In this document: piece by piece, positions 23,440 to 36,484 of the stretch
Layout of the letters: the number at the start of each line of letters is the position of its first letter
Numbering within the stretch: position 1 is the first letter of the stretch
Source: Sisyra terminalis
Lineage: Eukaryota; Arthropoda; Insecta; Neuroptera; Sisyridae
Direction: 5' to 3'
Length of the DNA: 64,000 nt
Assembly (NCBI GenBank): GCA_958496175.1
Contig: OY292274.1
Coordinates: 7,688,001 to 7,752,000, forward strand
Made by a program: the position numbers and the translations under genes
Notes under the pieces: model-generated
What the model was told of the DNA's origin: nothing
Database searches by the model: none
Seen by the model: only the letters and a program-made list of their open reading frames with translations

Positions 23440-23890
23440 TGGACCGAATATTCGAAAACCTTTGAGGATTAGCAGCTATGTTACAAACATGACCGAAAAG
23501 GAAAAAGCAGCTTAGTTATCTTATCAGCTTGTAATAAACGATATTTCTGGAAACAAAAAGAATCCTAACTACAAATCTATTGTAATCGAAATGTTTGAAA
23601 ACTTCAAGTATTTAGGATGTAACATGAGCTTAAAAGTTCATTTTCTCCATTCACCCATTGATTACTTTACAGAAAATCTTAGTGCTGTTAGCGAGGAGCA
23701 GAGAGAGATTTCATCAAGATATTAAAGAAATACAAAATGAAATCAGGAAAGATGAACGACAAACATGATTGCCGATTACGGCTGTATGGAAAGAGAGACG
23801 AGAAGTCACAACAGAAAAAGCACTTAAGGAAGTTTTAATAGAAAGCGCAATTGTCTCTATTAGGACTTATAACCCTGATAATTATGTTAA
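23440..23890 (+). pseudogene. Fragment of an arthropod repeat protein (LHFLHS type)
   Basis: Readable residues include GNKKNPNYKSIVIEMFENF, LGCNMSLKVHFLHSPIDYF and ENLSAVSEEQRE. After a one-base shift, FHQDIKEIQNEIRKDER follows. From memory this matches a protein that occurs as many uncharacterised copies in arthropod genomes and contains the same order of motifs. Stops and shifts show it is dead. I do not know its function; the high copy number suggests a transposon origin. Confidence 0.6.
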
Positions 23891-24207
23891 ATGTCTATTT
23901 TATTTAATTTGATAGCAACAAAATTGTGTCACTTAAAATTTTTATCCAATTAAATATGTATATCCAATGGAAAAAACTACTTATTTCTAATATATCTCCA
24001 CATTTTGTGGGAAAACCTTACGTGATGGATAAAAAGGATTTCAAATTTGAAATTAGCGCTAAAAATACATTAAAAAAATGTATATACAATATATAGAATA
24101 AATTGCGGTCCACTTTATGTAGTATAATTAACTATAATGATATATAGAAATCATATAATAAACATAAATTTGAACAGAAGTTCAAACAAAAATATTCGTG
24201 ACGTATT

Positions 24208-24256
24208 ACCCAGATACGTATTTCGATTGCCAAGCAATGTTCCTCAGTGGTCGCCA
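24208..24256 (-). ncRNA. Hammerhead-like motif, left arm copy 2
   Basis: CTGAGGA (rc of 24241-24247), a stem with a C:C mismatch at its base, then GAAA and ATACGTAT. Confidence 0.4.
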
Positions 24257-24456
24257 TGTAGTTTGGATCACTTCGTGACTGCTTTGTGATGATTCACATT
24301 TCAAAATCTTATTTGATTATACTTGAGCAGCCTCTTAAAAAAAATTTTTTTTGGGTTAATTTTTTGAGAGGGTTTTTAAAACATGTAAAATCAAAATATT
24401 TTGTGATGATTCACAAATTGAATCATCACAAAGCAGTTACGGAGTGATCCAAACTA

Positions 24457-24516
24457 CTTGATGACCACTGAGGAAGATTGCTTGACAATCGAAATACGTA
24501 TCTGGGCAATACGTCA
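24457..24516 (+). ncRNA. Hammerhead-like motif, right arm copy 2
   Basis: CTGAGGA at 24468-24474. One stem II change (GC to AC) opens the top pair; GAAA, ATACGTAT and the possible AUC site are kept. Confidence 0.42.
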
Positions 24517-24633
24517 CGAATATTTTTGTTTGAACTTCTGTTCAAATTTATGTTTATGGTATGACTTTTATATATTATTATATTAAATTATACTACATAA
24601 ATTGAACCGCAATATATTCTATATATTGTATAC

Positions 24634-25405
24634 ACAGTATAACTGTTCAAAGTCAGCGAAAAAATCTTATTTTGATTAAATTAAAATAGCTTATGAAAGT
24701 CAAAACAATTTTAAAAAAAGTGTTTTTTTTTTTTTGGCAGGCCTGGGTAATTTGAATACGATTTTGAGGAGCTAAAGTTCATAAGACATGAAAAAAACCA
24801 AAAATAAAATATATATTTTTAGCTGAGCTGTGGTCGAAGTGGCCAAATACTGACTAATACTCCTAAAAATTTAATATCGAAAATCGTACATGAATATTAG
24901 TTTTTTTTGCAAAAATTCCATATCAGATATTTCATATTGTTAACTAGAGCCGAAATTGTAGATAAACTTTGGTAAATTACAGAATTAAATAGTGGTTCGT
25001 TCTTTATTGCCTTGAAACAAGCATTTTTTTGTTATCAATTTTAATATTCCAAAACAGATAAATAATTAATATTTTCTTCCAACACTAACGTATTACATTG
25101 ATAACCAATTATGGACAATCAATCTCCACATAAACATATTACTTATTACTTACTTACTTATCACTTACTCAGAATATCATCACTTATATTGAGTGCACTT
25201 ATAATAGTCACGTTATCAAAATGCTAAAGCTTTAGGATTGTTTTTGCTTTTGTTAACGATTGTCCACCAATATGAATTAGAAAATAATAGTTTTGTATTA
25301 AAAAGATCATCTGAATAAGAATTAAGATGATCATAAGATCATAAGAATATATGATTTTCAGGTACAGATATTATAAGTTTGTCAAGAGCCAAATAATATA
25401 CAATA
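24634..25405. other. AT-rich stretch, no gene seen
   Basis: No frame above background. Short ACTTA-type repeats lie near 25140-25170. Confidence 0.55.
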
Positions 25406-26430
25406 GACTGATTCAAAAAAAATGATGATTTTTTTTTTCTTAATTATGTCGACAATATTGTTGTAAATGACAAAAAAAAAATCCAGTGAAAGTTTAAGCT
25501 CCTAATATTAATATTAAGAGGTGCCGCATCGCTAATTTCGATTTTCCATTTAAATAACATGGGAAAAATATTCTCTTGCACTTTGGAATTTTATAGTTCA
25601 CATTGGTGACAATATTTCGGAATGGCCAAGGTATATTCTTGTAGAAAATTGAACGATCTACAAAAAAGGTGATTTTACAAGTTTTTGATATATTTATTCC
25701 TTCAAAAGTTATTCGAGGTCAAAGTTGAACTAAAGAGAAATTTAAATATTTTTTCAATTTTTTAACGCAACCATCAATTTTATGAGGAAATTTTATGGGA
25801 CATTTTTTGTAGAGCACTTTTTTTCTATAACTTATCTCTGCAAAAGTTTTTGATATTTTTTACAGGTCCTAAGTTATTTGCATTAAACTGAAAATATTCG
25901 TAATTATATTGTTTTAAATTAAAAATATTCCCTGAATTATTACTTATATTTTTAACATAAAAATTATTTTTTTATTACTTAGAACCTGTAAAAAATATCA
26001 AACACTTTTATAACGATAAGTTATAGGAAAAAAAGTGCTCTACTAAAAATGTCCTTTTAAATTTTATCACAAAATTGATGGTTGCGTCAAAAAATTGAAA
26101 AAATATTAAAATTTCTCTTTAGTTCAAATTTTGAAGGATTAAATATATCAAAAACTTGTAAGATCACCTTTTTTGTTGATCGTTCAATTTTCTACAAGAA
26201 TATACCTTGGTCATTCTAAAATATTGTCACCAACGTGAGCTATAAAATTCCAAAGTGCAAGAGAATATTGTTCCCATGTTATTTAAATGAAAAATCGAAA
26301 TATGCGATACTGCACCTCTTAATATTAATATTAGGAGCTTAAACTTGCATAGGATTTTTTTTGTGTCATTTCCAACAATATTTTCGATATAATTAAGAAA
26401 AAAAAATCAATCATTTTTTTTCAATCAGTC
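25406..26430. mobile_element. TA-type long-TIR element, copy B (complete)
   Basis: Ends GACTGATT and AATCAGTC are flanked by TA (25404-25405, 26431-26432). The inverted arms are about 400 bp or more and meet in a short AT-rich centre. Subterminal blocks TTAATATTAATATTAA, CCATTTAAATAACATGGG and GAACGATCTACAAAAAA appear in both arms. It has no coding frame and was presumably moved by a transposase from elsewhere. Confidence 0.85.
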
Positions 26431-28368
26431 TAATATACAACAACTATATTATAAACTAGTGGAGCTGATTATTTTTGCCGTCTTGCCCAAACGTTGAAAT
26501 TTTGTTTGACTGGCATATTTATAAAATTTCAACCATAAGAAATACCATAAAATCATCACAGTTACAAATTAACAATAAGAGACCCAAACAATTCCAAATA
26601 TATCAATACAGTAAACAAAATATTTTTCTAATAGTCCACAATAACTTTACCTGAATATGATGAAGGTATACATACATAATAAAATTTAATCTGCCTTAAA
26701 CCAATCAGATCGAATTTCCAATTCTCGATAGCTCGTTATGTATATGAAGAAAATGTCTCCAATTTCTTTTGATTTTTATTTGCTCTTTTAATTCAATTAT
26801 TGCGTTAAATAACAATGACTTATATCTTATCCACAATTTTTACAGTGGTTAGAACTTAATGTATCAATAGTATAGAAATGTTTTTAATAAAAAGGTGGTG
26901 TAATTTTTTACATTACAAACACTATACACGTTAATAATTTAATTTTATTTATACCAAGGTATGTGACAAAAATCAAGTAGAACTACAAAGTTATTCACTC
27001 GAAATGTAAAAATTTGGTTATTGACTTCTAAAATTGTTTACAATCATACCTAGGATAATAAAGTTTTTACAGGAACAAGTCAAATTCTTAACTTTGCCGA
27101 AAGTGGTCGATTTCCAACAATCAATTATTTGATCTGAAATCATTTCTAATTGAAGAGCTTGTTAATTTTCAAAATGATCGTGTTTATTTGATTAAACGTA
27201 TACACAACAATTTCAATCAATGATTATCAACCAGAAAGCGACATCCACCACAGGTAATGTTTTGGGAGGTTGTAACCGCTGAAGATAGTTCTCTAATCGT
27301 TTTCCTTGACCGTTAGCTCAAAGTGAATGCGATTTGTTACCCGAAAATAATTCTGAAATCTACTCTAATACCATGAAGGGATAGATATTTCGTCAACAGA
27401 CCATGAACAATTGGAAATAAGCCACGGTATCCTTACTTAAAGTACATGTTTATCAGATGTGTTTAAAAAACATTCCTAATTTAATTTTGACATATTCATA
27501 ACTTCCACCAACTTCCACATTCCTCAATGATAAAAAGTCTGTTTTTTTCTTGAAACAGAAAGATATGAAATAAAAGAATTACTTTTAGTGAATTTTAAAT
27601 GTATAACTAAGTTAATTTAGTTGATATAAAAAGTTAGCGCTAGTCATTAGAGTTTTCACTCGAAATAGTTTTTGATATATTATGTTACTTTTTTAAATTT
27701 ATTTCACGAAATAAATATGAACAAAAAAAAATCGACCATTAAGTAAGTACTAGACTTTTGGAATTTAGAAAATATAACTTCGGAATATTTTGGTGATTTT
27801 TATCGTTCAGCAGTTTTAGAAAAAAAAATGTCGCGTGAATATTTTCCAGGAAAACCGTATGTAGTGCTTAATTGACTTTTAGAGCTTTTCTATAAATATT
27901 AAATTTTCGTTTTTTTTGTGCCATTAAGTGGTGTTTTTTCGTCATTTGAAAGTTCTGAAATAAAAATTTCAATAGCTTACATATTTTCCCGGGAAAGCCA
28001 CTTGAAGAAAAAACCCAATTTGTGTCATTTATTTTTTAAATAAATTTCCAAAATTATTTAAATTTTGCTTGAAAGAAATAATATCATCACGTGCATATAT
28101 AATATTCGTCGCTTGTTTTCATAAGTAATAAAGCTTTAATATCAGAGATATATGTACAAAGAGCTTTTTCTTTAACCATCGATTCCCGGGAAAATAAGAA
28201 AACTTTTAATTTTTTTCTTTTAGAATTCATGAATGACAAAAAAATACCAATTAATCTAATACTAACTAGAACATAAGAATATTAAGTCGTTAATCTCTAT
28301 AACACAAAATAGTATTTCAATTAATTTTGTACGACAACGAATAATTTCTAACCATAAAAATATGCTTA
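26431..28368. other. AT-rich stretch holding one transposase scrap
   Basis: Apart from the Tc1/mariner-like fragment at 27208-27360, nothing is recognisable. Confidence 0.5.
27208..27360 (+). pseudogene. Tc1/mariner-type transposase fragment
   Basis: The frame reads KRHPPQVMFWEVVTAEDSS, then LIVFLDR, a stop, and LKVNAICYPKIILKSTLIP. The pattern RHP-x-VM-x-W, followed by KVNA-x-x-Y, is typical of the central part of IS630/Tc1/mariner DDE transposases. Only about 50 residues remain; no ends are visible. Confidence 0.6.
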
Positions 28369-29529
28369 TCTATTCTAATATATAAAATTCTTACGTCTGT
28401 CTGTACATTTCGATTTTGACCCCAATTTTAAGGTAAATATTTGTTTCAAGAGGCCCTTATTCCAAATTTTAAATTTTTACAACTTTTGTCTGTCTGTCTG
28501 TGTGTCCCGATTTAACTAAAGAACAGAACAACCGAATTCAATGAAATTTGGTTTTAAGGTACAACACAATTTTCCTCACGTTTTAGGGTACTTATCATTC
28601 ATTAAAATTAAAAAAGAAAGGTATTCCCTAGGGATGAAAAAAAAACATTTTACATTAGACAGGTGAGTTATATATCATTGGAAAATTAATTAAAAGTTTG
28701 AAAATAATATTTAAAATACTTTTAGTAGAACTGATAAAAAGCACAGTTAATTCAATTTAAATTTAAAAAAAGTTATCATAAACCTGAAAATCCGATATAC
28801 GTAATAACAAAGAAATACATAAGTGAGCGAATATCGAATAGCGAGAAATTCGGCGAACTGATAGAAAATTATATAGTTTATATAGTTTATATTATAGTAT
28901 ATATTATATAGTTTAATTATATAGTTGAAATTCAGATATTTTAATAATAAGTGCATAGATACACAATGGTTATACTTGATTATGGAGGAACTGGGTTGTT
29001 GCAATTGAACAAATTTTAATTTCGTGGTAGTTTTGTACATTGCAGTAGTGTAAAAGTTTTGAGAAAAACGTTCATTCGGGAGTCGAGACAATGAATTGGG
29101 ATTTCTACTAATATTCTAAATATTTAGGGGAATGTTTTGATAACTTTTGACTGTTTTAAATCATAATTATAACTGACTTTATTAAACTTAACGATATTTT
29201 TTTATTTATGTATAGATACTGATTGATTTATGAATTATTTGGTTCACGGTAGGTATACTTTCCGTAGCTATACGCAATAGACCATACTCTTTATAGATAT
29301 TTATAAATATTTTTCGAAAATTAATTGATCATCAACTATTTTATTCTAAGTAACAGATTATTTAATGTGCCTTTTTAAAGTCGACAAAAAAGTGTTTCTA
29401 AGTATGACTGTTTTTCGTAAAAGAAATAAGAAAAATAAAATTTTTCATGCATCACTACAAATAGCAAATTTAAAAAGAAAATATAATCTACACCTACGTT
29501 ACGCAGAGGAAGTCGCGGGGGTCAGCTAG
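28369..29529 (+). mobile_element. Non-autonomous Helitron H3, complete ends
   Basis: It starts TCTATTCTAATA at 28369 after an A and ends GGTCAGCTAG at 29529 before a T, the canonical A^T Helitron junction. It is 1161 bp long and carries an internal deletion compared with H1. The CTGTCTGTCTG runs near 28490 and the tatacctaccgt-like block near 29250 are family features. No protein frame belongs to the element; a 114-codon minus-strand frame is also seen, in part, in other copies. Confidence 0.88.
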
Positions 29530-30686
29530 TATATATATTAAAGTTATCGATTACCTCAAAAACCAGAGTTGATGTTACAGTTAAAAAATTATTGATTCTT
29601 TATAGTACCAATGTTAATAGCCAAGAGTAAGACAATAAAATACTGAAATGAAATGAGTGACAAATATTAATGTTTCTTAGTGACAACGTATTGAATAAAA
29701 ATATTTCTTAATGTGACATGACTAATAAGAGGGATTTAAACATTCATAGATAATCCTTAACAAAAAATGGAAGTTCGTATACTTTTAATATTACATTTTC
29801 ATGCTTGAGAAACTTATGCTACAGGAAATTAAACAAAAAAGAAAATAATCAAATGCAAATATTGAAATTTAATAGGCATGGGAGAATTTTTCAATCTTGA
29901 ACAAGAGAAGCAATCCTCTTTGCGTAACACCGTGATGACAACGCCTTGTAATAAGAATAGAAACGTTTACGTTTGTGTGTCTGGTACTTGCTCATTTGAC
30001 TGTATCATTTACATTAATGAGCAGTCGGTATGAGGATCATAAAGAAAAGAGTAAACAGAAAATGATGTCTGTTCGCGTTCTGAGAACAGGGGAAACAGAG
30101 AACCCTTAGGTGTGAAATCGTCTTATCTTTTAATAGAAAAACAACTCCATCTTTATGTGCTTTAAGATGTCAATACCTTGCATAAATTGATTATATTATA
30201 TGAAATCCTTATCAGAACATGCATAAATGATTTTCAAAATTGAACCATCTTCAAATATTACGCTCATTGAGCTTGTTAAAAATCCTTTTAATCTGCCAAA
30301 TTAAAACGCAACCATAAGCGTTAAAATTAAATTGAAAAACGGAATCATTTCGCTATGAATTGAGTCGTGAAAACAATAATATGATTTTATTCGTTTTGGC
30401 ATAGAAAATACTATAAATACCACTCTAATTACATTACATTTGTATAATAGTATTTTTTGAACTTTAAAACGCAGCTAAATAAAACTCATTTAAAGTGCCA
30501 TGACAACATAGGTATATTTTTTTATTAATTGAGACATCGATACTAAGAAATTTTTAAATAATATAAATCAAGTTTTCTAAGGAGTCCTTCCTATTTAAAA
30601 AGAAATTTAAAGATAAATATTTAAACTTAATCGATACTTTAACTTTTGTATATATAATAAATTTTGTTCTAATTTTTTTTACTTTA
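29530..30686. other. Unassigned stretch, possibly host single-copy DNA
   Basis: 29900-30120 is somewhat less AT-rich and shares no repeat with the rest of the window, but shows no coding frame or RNA motif I can support. Confidence 0.45.
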
Positions 30687-31073
30687 TCTAAACTAATATA
30701 TAAAACTCTTAAATCTGTCTATATAATTTTAATTTTGAACCCAATTTTACGGTAAATATTTATTTCAAGAAGCCCTTATTCCAAATCAAACATTTTTAAA
30801 ATTTTCGTCTGTCTGAGTTTCACTTAATAACTAAAGAACGGAACAACCGAATTTAATGAAATTTGATATTAAGATACAACACAATTACCACATATGTTAG
30901 GCTATTTATCATTCCTTAAAAACAATAGGGAAGATATCCACTACGTAAAAAATGAGGGACGAAAAAAATAATTTTACTTTAGATTTTACTTTATTTTTCT
31001 TTATTCAAGTTTTTTTTTTAATTTTACTTTAAAAACATTTTATATACAAAAAACATAAAATTTATAAATATTA

Positions 31074-32036
31074 GATTGGGCCAAAAAAATTGGCTATTTT
31101 TTTTTTTGAAAAATATATTGAAAATATTGTTCAAGGCGACAAAAAGAAAATATCAGGAAGGTTTGGGCCCTTAATACTAATATTAAAAAGTCTATCATCT
31201 TTAATTTCGATTTTTTATTTGTGCTTTCATTTTTGCGTCAATGCTGTCAAACTATCAGGTAAAAAAAATATCTGCACATATTTTTAAAGAAAATTGAATT
31301 TTCTATAAAAAACGTTTCTTTAAAATTTTTTGCTTGATCCGCCGTTTCCGAATAATCAAGCTTTAAACATTGATATAATTTTTAGATTTATCTTTTTATT
31401 TTGGAATTTTGTAACTAACGAACAAATAAATATATAGAAATGAACAATATAGATTCTTGAAGGGAATGTAATGCTCTACAAAAAAAGTCTCTTAACGTTT
31501 TTACATAAAATCACTTTTACAAAAGTTATTCACAACTACAGTTGAAGGAAAAAATAAATTATTGTTTTTTTCGTTGTTGAACCAATTTTGAATGAGTGAT
31601 TTTGTGTAAAAACGTTAAGAAACCTTTTTTGTAAAGCATCAAATTTCCTTCAAGAATCTATATTGTTCATTTCTATATATTTATCTGTTCGTTAGTTACA
31701 AAATTCGAAAATAAAAAAGATAAATCTAAAAATTATATCAATGTTTAAAGTTTGATATTCGGAAACGACGTGTCTGGCCAAAATTTTCATAGAAACGTTT
31801 TTTGTAGGGAATTTAATTTTCTATAAATATATGTGCAGATCAGTTTTTTTACCTTGATAATTTGACAGCATTGACGCAAAAATGAAAGCACAAATAAAAA
31901 ATCGAAATTAAAGATGATAGACTTTTTAATATTAGTATTAAGGGCCCAAACCTTCTTGATATTTTCTTTTTGTCACCTTGAACAATGTTTTCAATATACT
32001 TTTCAAAAAAAAATAGTTTATTTTTTTGGCCCAGTC
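31074..32036. mobile_element. TA-type long-TIR element, copy C
   Basis: Ends GATTGGGCC and GGCCCAGTC are flanked by TA (31072-31073, 32037-32038). Long arms meet near 31560. It belongs to a different family from copies A/B but keeps the same plan: a TTAATA block, then TTTCGATTTT, then GCTCTACAAAAAAAG. It is inserted inside Helitron H2 and is non-coding. Confidence 0.85.
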
Positions 32037-32045
32037 TAATAAATA

Positions 32046-32106
32046 TGTTAATAGCGCATTGGGTGAAGCTCATAATTAAAAAGCCGTGGATTCAAAGCTT
32101 ATAGTA
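32046..32106 (+). other. tRNA-like sequence inside Helitron H2
   Basis: TAGCGCATTGG (A-box-like) and GGATTCAAAGC (decayed B box) lie in the same relative position as the tRNA-like block of H1. Confidence 0.4.
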
Positions 32107-34261
32107 ACTTCTTTTTTAAAAAATTTTGATACTTAATCCTGGGGATTACTCAGTAAGAAAATATTAAAAATTAATAGCAATAAAATTTATCATAAATATG
32201 TTTTTAAGGCTGTGCATATATAAAATCATATATTTATATACCCTCTCTGACTGATGAAATTCGTATAATCGGTGTATTCCATATAAGAAGTAGGCATTTT
32301 TTAAAATATCTACCCTAAAAGAGTAAACAGGGGTGACTTAGTTTGTTTGAGATCAAGCAGAGTTAATCAACAATAGAAATTTTAAACTTGATAATCAAAG
32401 TGCGACTAAAGGACGAAACATTATTATCGCTAAATATAAGACAAAGTTCATCTATGTTTATAATAAAATATGAGTGTCTGTTTTTGTTATATCATTTTAA
32501 TAACAGGTTTTTAAATAACATCATTTCACTAAATTATTATATAAGTTTATGTAGCTATACCAAATAGGCGATTTTTCATTTTTGTTAGATTTTGAACAAT
32601 CAAATTTTTTTAAATTTATTTTTATCAACCAACGATTGTGCTTTGGAGCAATAATATATTCTACTGAATAGCATTAAGGGAGCAATTTTTTGTCATATAT
32701 TTCATTATCAATTAAAATATAAAATTTTCCATGCTAACTTTTTCTCGGTAAACTCGGAACTATTTGAAAATCAATTATTGTTATTGAAAATAAATAAAAT
32801 ATTCGAATTTATTTCCACGCTTTCCACCTATTTCCAAAAAAATTTGTCTATCTACAACGTCCAAATGAGCGAAATTGAATTGCTTTTTAGCCATGATATT
32901 CAAAATAAAAAAGATAATATTTTTTTTCGATTTACATTGTATTTTCAGATATAAGTGCAAGTTTGTGTCGATAAAATTTGGAAACTGTTTTCAATATACG
33001 ATGTTGATATATAATAAGAAAGGATGTTTACCAATTCCTACCCTAAAAGAGTGAAAAATAGAGGCAAAATCTCTATGGAATAACGTCTAATATACAAGCG
33101 AAATTTCAAATTTCATAATCAAAGCTCTGTTAAGACGAAATGTTATTACTGGTTAATATAAAACAAAGTTTATTATTAGATTCAAAAACTTAGGGTTTGC
33201 TCAAAAGTTTAAGCTCTAAAAAAGGTTAAGTTTATAAGTTGTCATTAAATTTTTTAGCTCTTACACATTGTAAACCTGCAAATCCAAAATACGTATTTTC
33301 AAATAAATACAATATTAAGCCAAAATTTCGGCGAACTAAAAGAAAATACCGGCATATTTGTGAACTAAAATTAGTAGCTCCTAGCGACAGAGAAAGAATG
33401 ACAATTTAAAAGAGGAGAGAGTGTTTTGAATGTGTAATATACGGTAATTCAAATTGATAAAGAAAACCTCAAATGCTCCTACAGAGCAAAAAGCATTCGC
33501 CAATCGTGTTTGGTGAACTCGAAACTGTTCAATATTGTTTATTATAAAATTAAAATTCAGATATTTTGACATTTTAATAATAAGTATATAATTACATAAT
33601 GGATATATTTGATCATGAAAGAACTGGGTTTCGTACAAATTTCAATTTCGCGGTAGTGTTGTACATTGCAAGAGGGTAATAGTTTTGAGAAAAAGGTTCA
33701 TTCGGGAATCAAGACCGTGAGATGAGATTCCTACAAATATTCAAAAATCAGGATCCTTATCTTCTGATTTTTAATGCGAGTATTTTGGAAACTTTTAACT
33801 GTTCCAAATCATATTTCAACTTAAGACCGACTTTATTGAACTTGACGATATTTTTTTATTACGCATAGGTGCTGATTGATTTACGGAATATTTGGCTATC
33901 GGTAGTTATACCTACAGTAGGTATAACAAGAGACTCATACCCATATATAATTATAAATATATTTTAACACAATTACCGCATTTGGGCCAAAGAAAATCCA
34001 CGTGAAAGTCAAGAGCAAGCGATGCATCCCCAAAATTATTGATTTAAAAATGACATCGGAAACAAAATTACCATCAGTGTATACAATATATAGAATATAT
34101 TGCGGTCCAATTTATGTAGTTATATTTAGTATTCATATATATGGTATCATCATATAAACATATATAGTATCCAATTATAATTTAGTATAATAATATATAG
34201 AAATCATACAATAAACAAAAATTTGAACAGAAGTTCTTACAAAAATATTCGTGACATATTG

Positions 34262-34311
34262 CCCAGATACGTATTTCGATTGCAAAGCAATTTTCCTCAG
34301 TGGTTATCAAG
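34262..34311 (-). ncRNA. Hammerhead-like motif, left arm copy 3
   Basis: CTGAGGA (rc of 34294-34300), a stem ATTGC/GCAAT with loop TTT, then GAAA and ATACGTAT. Confidence 0.4.
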
Positions 34312-34642
34312 TAGTTTGGATATCGTAACTGGGATCGTAACTGCTTTGTGATGATTCACAAAATAATCACTGATTGACCTCAATTTATAAGTCGTGCGTT
34401 TCTCTTTTTGCGATGTGGTAATGGAGGGGGAGTGTTCCCAAATTTCCTTACTTTCACCGAATCCTTCGTGAGGAACCCGAAAAATGTCGAATTTAGAATT
34501 GGTCCATTTTCCCAATTTAGTACCTTTCCACCCTCCATAACCACATGGCAAAAAGAAAAAGGCACGACTTATAGGTAAATTGAGATCAATCCGTGTTTAT
34601 TTTGTGAATCATCACAAAGCAGTTGCGAAGTAATCCAAACTA

Positions 34643-34702
34643 CTTGATAACCACTGAGGAAGATTGCTTGGCAATCGAAATACGTATTTGGGCAATACGT
34701 CA
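34643..34702 (+). ncRNA. Hammerhead-like motif, right arm copy 3
   Basis: CTGAGGA at 34654-34660, intact stem II and GAAA; the possible cleavage triplet is AUU instead of AUC. Confidence 0.42.
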
Positions 34703-34821
34703 CGAATATTTTTGTTTGAACTTCTGTTCAAATTTATGTTTATGGTATGATTTTTATATATTATTATATTAAATTATGCTACATAAATTTGACCGCAATA
34801 TATTCTATATATTGCATACAC

Positions 34822-36484
34822 AGTATAAAAAGACAAGCGACATCAAAGACAGCGAAAAAATCTTATTTTGAAGATTACCATCAATTTTACACGTTATTAT
34901 GCAATGAAAACCGGCTAATTTTTTCCTCAAGTTGATGGAATTAACCTAAATGATATTTATTTTCTACAAGACAGTGCATCTTTCCATACTACGTGTAAAA
35001 ATATCCATAAATGTAAGTTTCTTAAATTTAAATTGGCCGGCAAGATCCTGCAATTTAATACCATGGAACTTTATTTCATGAGAATTTTTGATGTGCAAAG
35101 TGTATAAATGAACCTCTATGCAAGATCTAAAACAAAACATCATTGTCGCTATAAATACCATAAAAAAGTCTCCATTGGAAAATGGAATTAAAAATTATGA
35201 ACATCGAACCGATGCATGTAAAACTAGTCGTGGTGAGCATTTGGGTGATATCATATTTCCAAATATAAATGATATTAATCAACCTCAAATAAAGAACCAA
35301 CTTTATTCAAATCTTAAACTTTATAGTTTTAATTTGCTTTTACTTTCTTAAGCCTCATTTGGTCAACTTCATATTACTTAATGATGCAAAATATATGTTT
35401 TCTTCGTAACATATGAAAATAAGAACAAAAAAAACTTTGAAATATTTATTAAATAAGTGATTCGTCAAAAGTTTCGTAATATCAAGTTGTGAAATAATTT
35501 TTCGCAAGAAATAGTTAATTTTTAACACAAAGTGTCATGTAGTAGTTAAATTGTATCTTGATTTTCAAGGAATCTTTAACATTATTGATTTCTTTTTAAT
35601 AAAAATGTTATCTACAGTCTAGACAAAGTAATAAAATTGACAGAGTTTCAATGTTTTGATAAATACACAAAAAAATGTTATATTTAATGAATAATTTTTT
35701 TTCAAAAGCTTTCTTTCGTTTTTGGTATGGTCGCTATTTTTAAGCAATTAAAACAAGAAGTTAAAGTTCCCTGCAAAATAATTTAAAGTTCCTCGTTGAT
35801 TATAACTACAAAGAGGAAAACCTTTCAACTTTGCAACTTCGTCGAGTTGATTTTTATTGTAAAGCACGCATTTACAAAAAAAGCATTGTAATTATTACAA
35901 AATATTAAGAAAAAAAAAATGATTCTTTGGCACATCAAAAGAAAAATTGGTGCTTTGAGTAGAACGTATTAAGTTTTCTTAATTCTGCTTTCATGATGTT
36001 TTCCAACAAATTTAATCTATACCATTTTACTCCTCAACATTATATTTAGTGCAAAACTTGGATGATAAGTTGACAATGATGACTGCTTGCGAACTTTAAT
36101 TGTTCCGTCAAGTATTAATAACAATAATAGGTAAGCTTTCGAGCAAATGGTTGCATTGTCTATGCGTGAGAAACATTTTACCTCATGCAACATCTCATTC
36201 CGTATTTCAAAACCAAAGAGAATAACTGTCATGCCAATATAGCATTACGTTTATTTTCACCCCATCAACATCGTCATACTCTAATTAATGTGCAAATTAC
36301 AAGCACTTGAGAAATCATTCGATATATCTGTTTTGCTTTACGACAAAAAATAGTATAATAATGTGTGTATGAAAAAATTATCGAACTAAATTAATGAATC
36401 AATTTCTTCTGTAATTATATTGAGTACGTGTATCAACTTTATCACAATTTTTTTTATGAGTTGTAGAGGAAAATTTCCTTATGA
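34822..36484. other. AT-rich stretch with one transposase scrap
   Basis: Apart from the fragment at 34930-35270, no recognisable gene. A 71-codon minus-strand frame at 36017-36232 has no family I know. Confidence 0.5.
34930..35270 (+). pseudogene. DDE transposase fragment (Tc1/mariner-like)
   Basis: The frame reads IYFLQDSASFHTT, resembling the FQQDGAPAH motif around the second catalytic Asp. After a frame change it reads MQDLKQNIIVAINTIKKS, NGIKNYEHRTDACKTSRG and EHLGDIIF, resembling the C-terminal LKxxI..AI and R-x-x-C-x-x-x-x-G-x-H-x-x-x-I/L pattern. It is heavily decayed, with no TIRs seen. Confidence 0.5.

Larger units (their letters stand above)
24079..24633. mobile_element. Foldback element, copy 2
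   Basis: Arms of about 210 bp match copy 1, including the outer flank with tgcggtcca and its complement. The loop (about 24298-24420) is different from copy 1 and is itself a weaker inverted repeat. Both arms keep the hammerhead-like core. No coding capacity is present. Confidence 0.8.
30687..33965 (+). mobile_element. Helitron H2, 3' end lost, split by a TIR element
   Basis: It starts TCTAAACTAATA at 30687 after an A. The interior follows the H1 order (in reverse coordinates), including the tRNA-like block and the paired GTAGGTATA motif near 33917. The match fades near 33965 and the CTAG end is missing. The long-TIR element at 31074-32036 is inserted into it. Confidence 0.8.
34078..34821. 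mobile_element. Foldback element, copy 3
   Basis: The outer and inner arms match copies 1 and 2. The central loop, about 34370-34600, is replaced by an unrelated inverted repeat of its own (tataagtcgtgc and gcacgactta). Both arms retain the hammerhead-like block. There is no real coding frame. Confidence 0.8.

Noticed and set aside
28747..29091. 114-codon minus-strand frame shared in part by several Helitron copies
   Set aside because: Its length differs between copies and it shows no protein motif, so it is a by-product of the repeat.
29900..30130. C/D-box snoRNA candidate (GTGATGAC near 29930)
   Set aside because: No D box at a suitable distance and no terminal stem.
34297..34565. Minus-strand frames in the loop of foldback copy 3
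   Set aside because: They arise from the inverted repeat, and neither has protein features or a partner.
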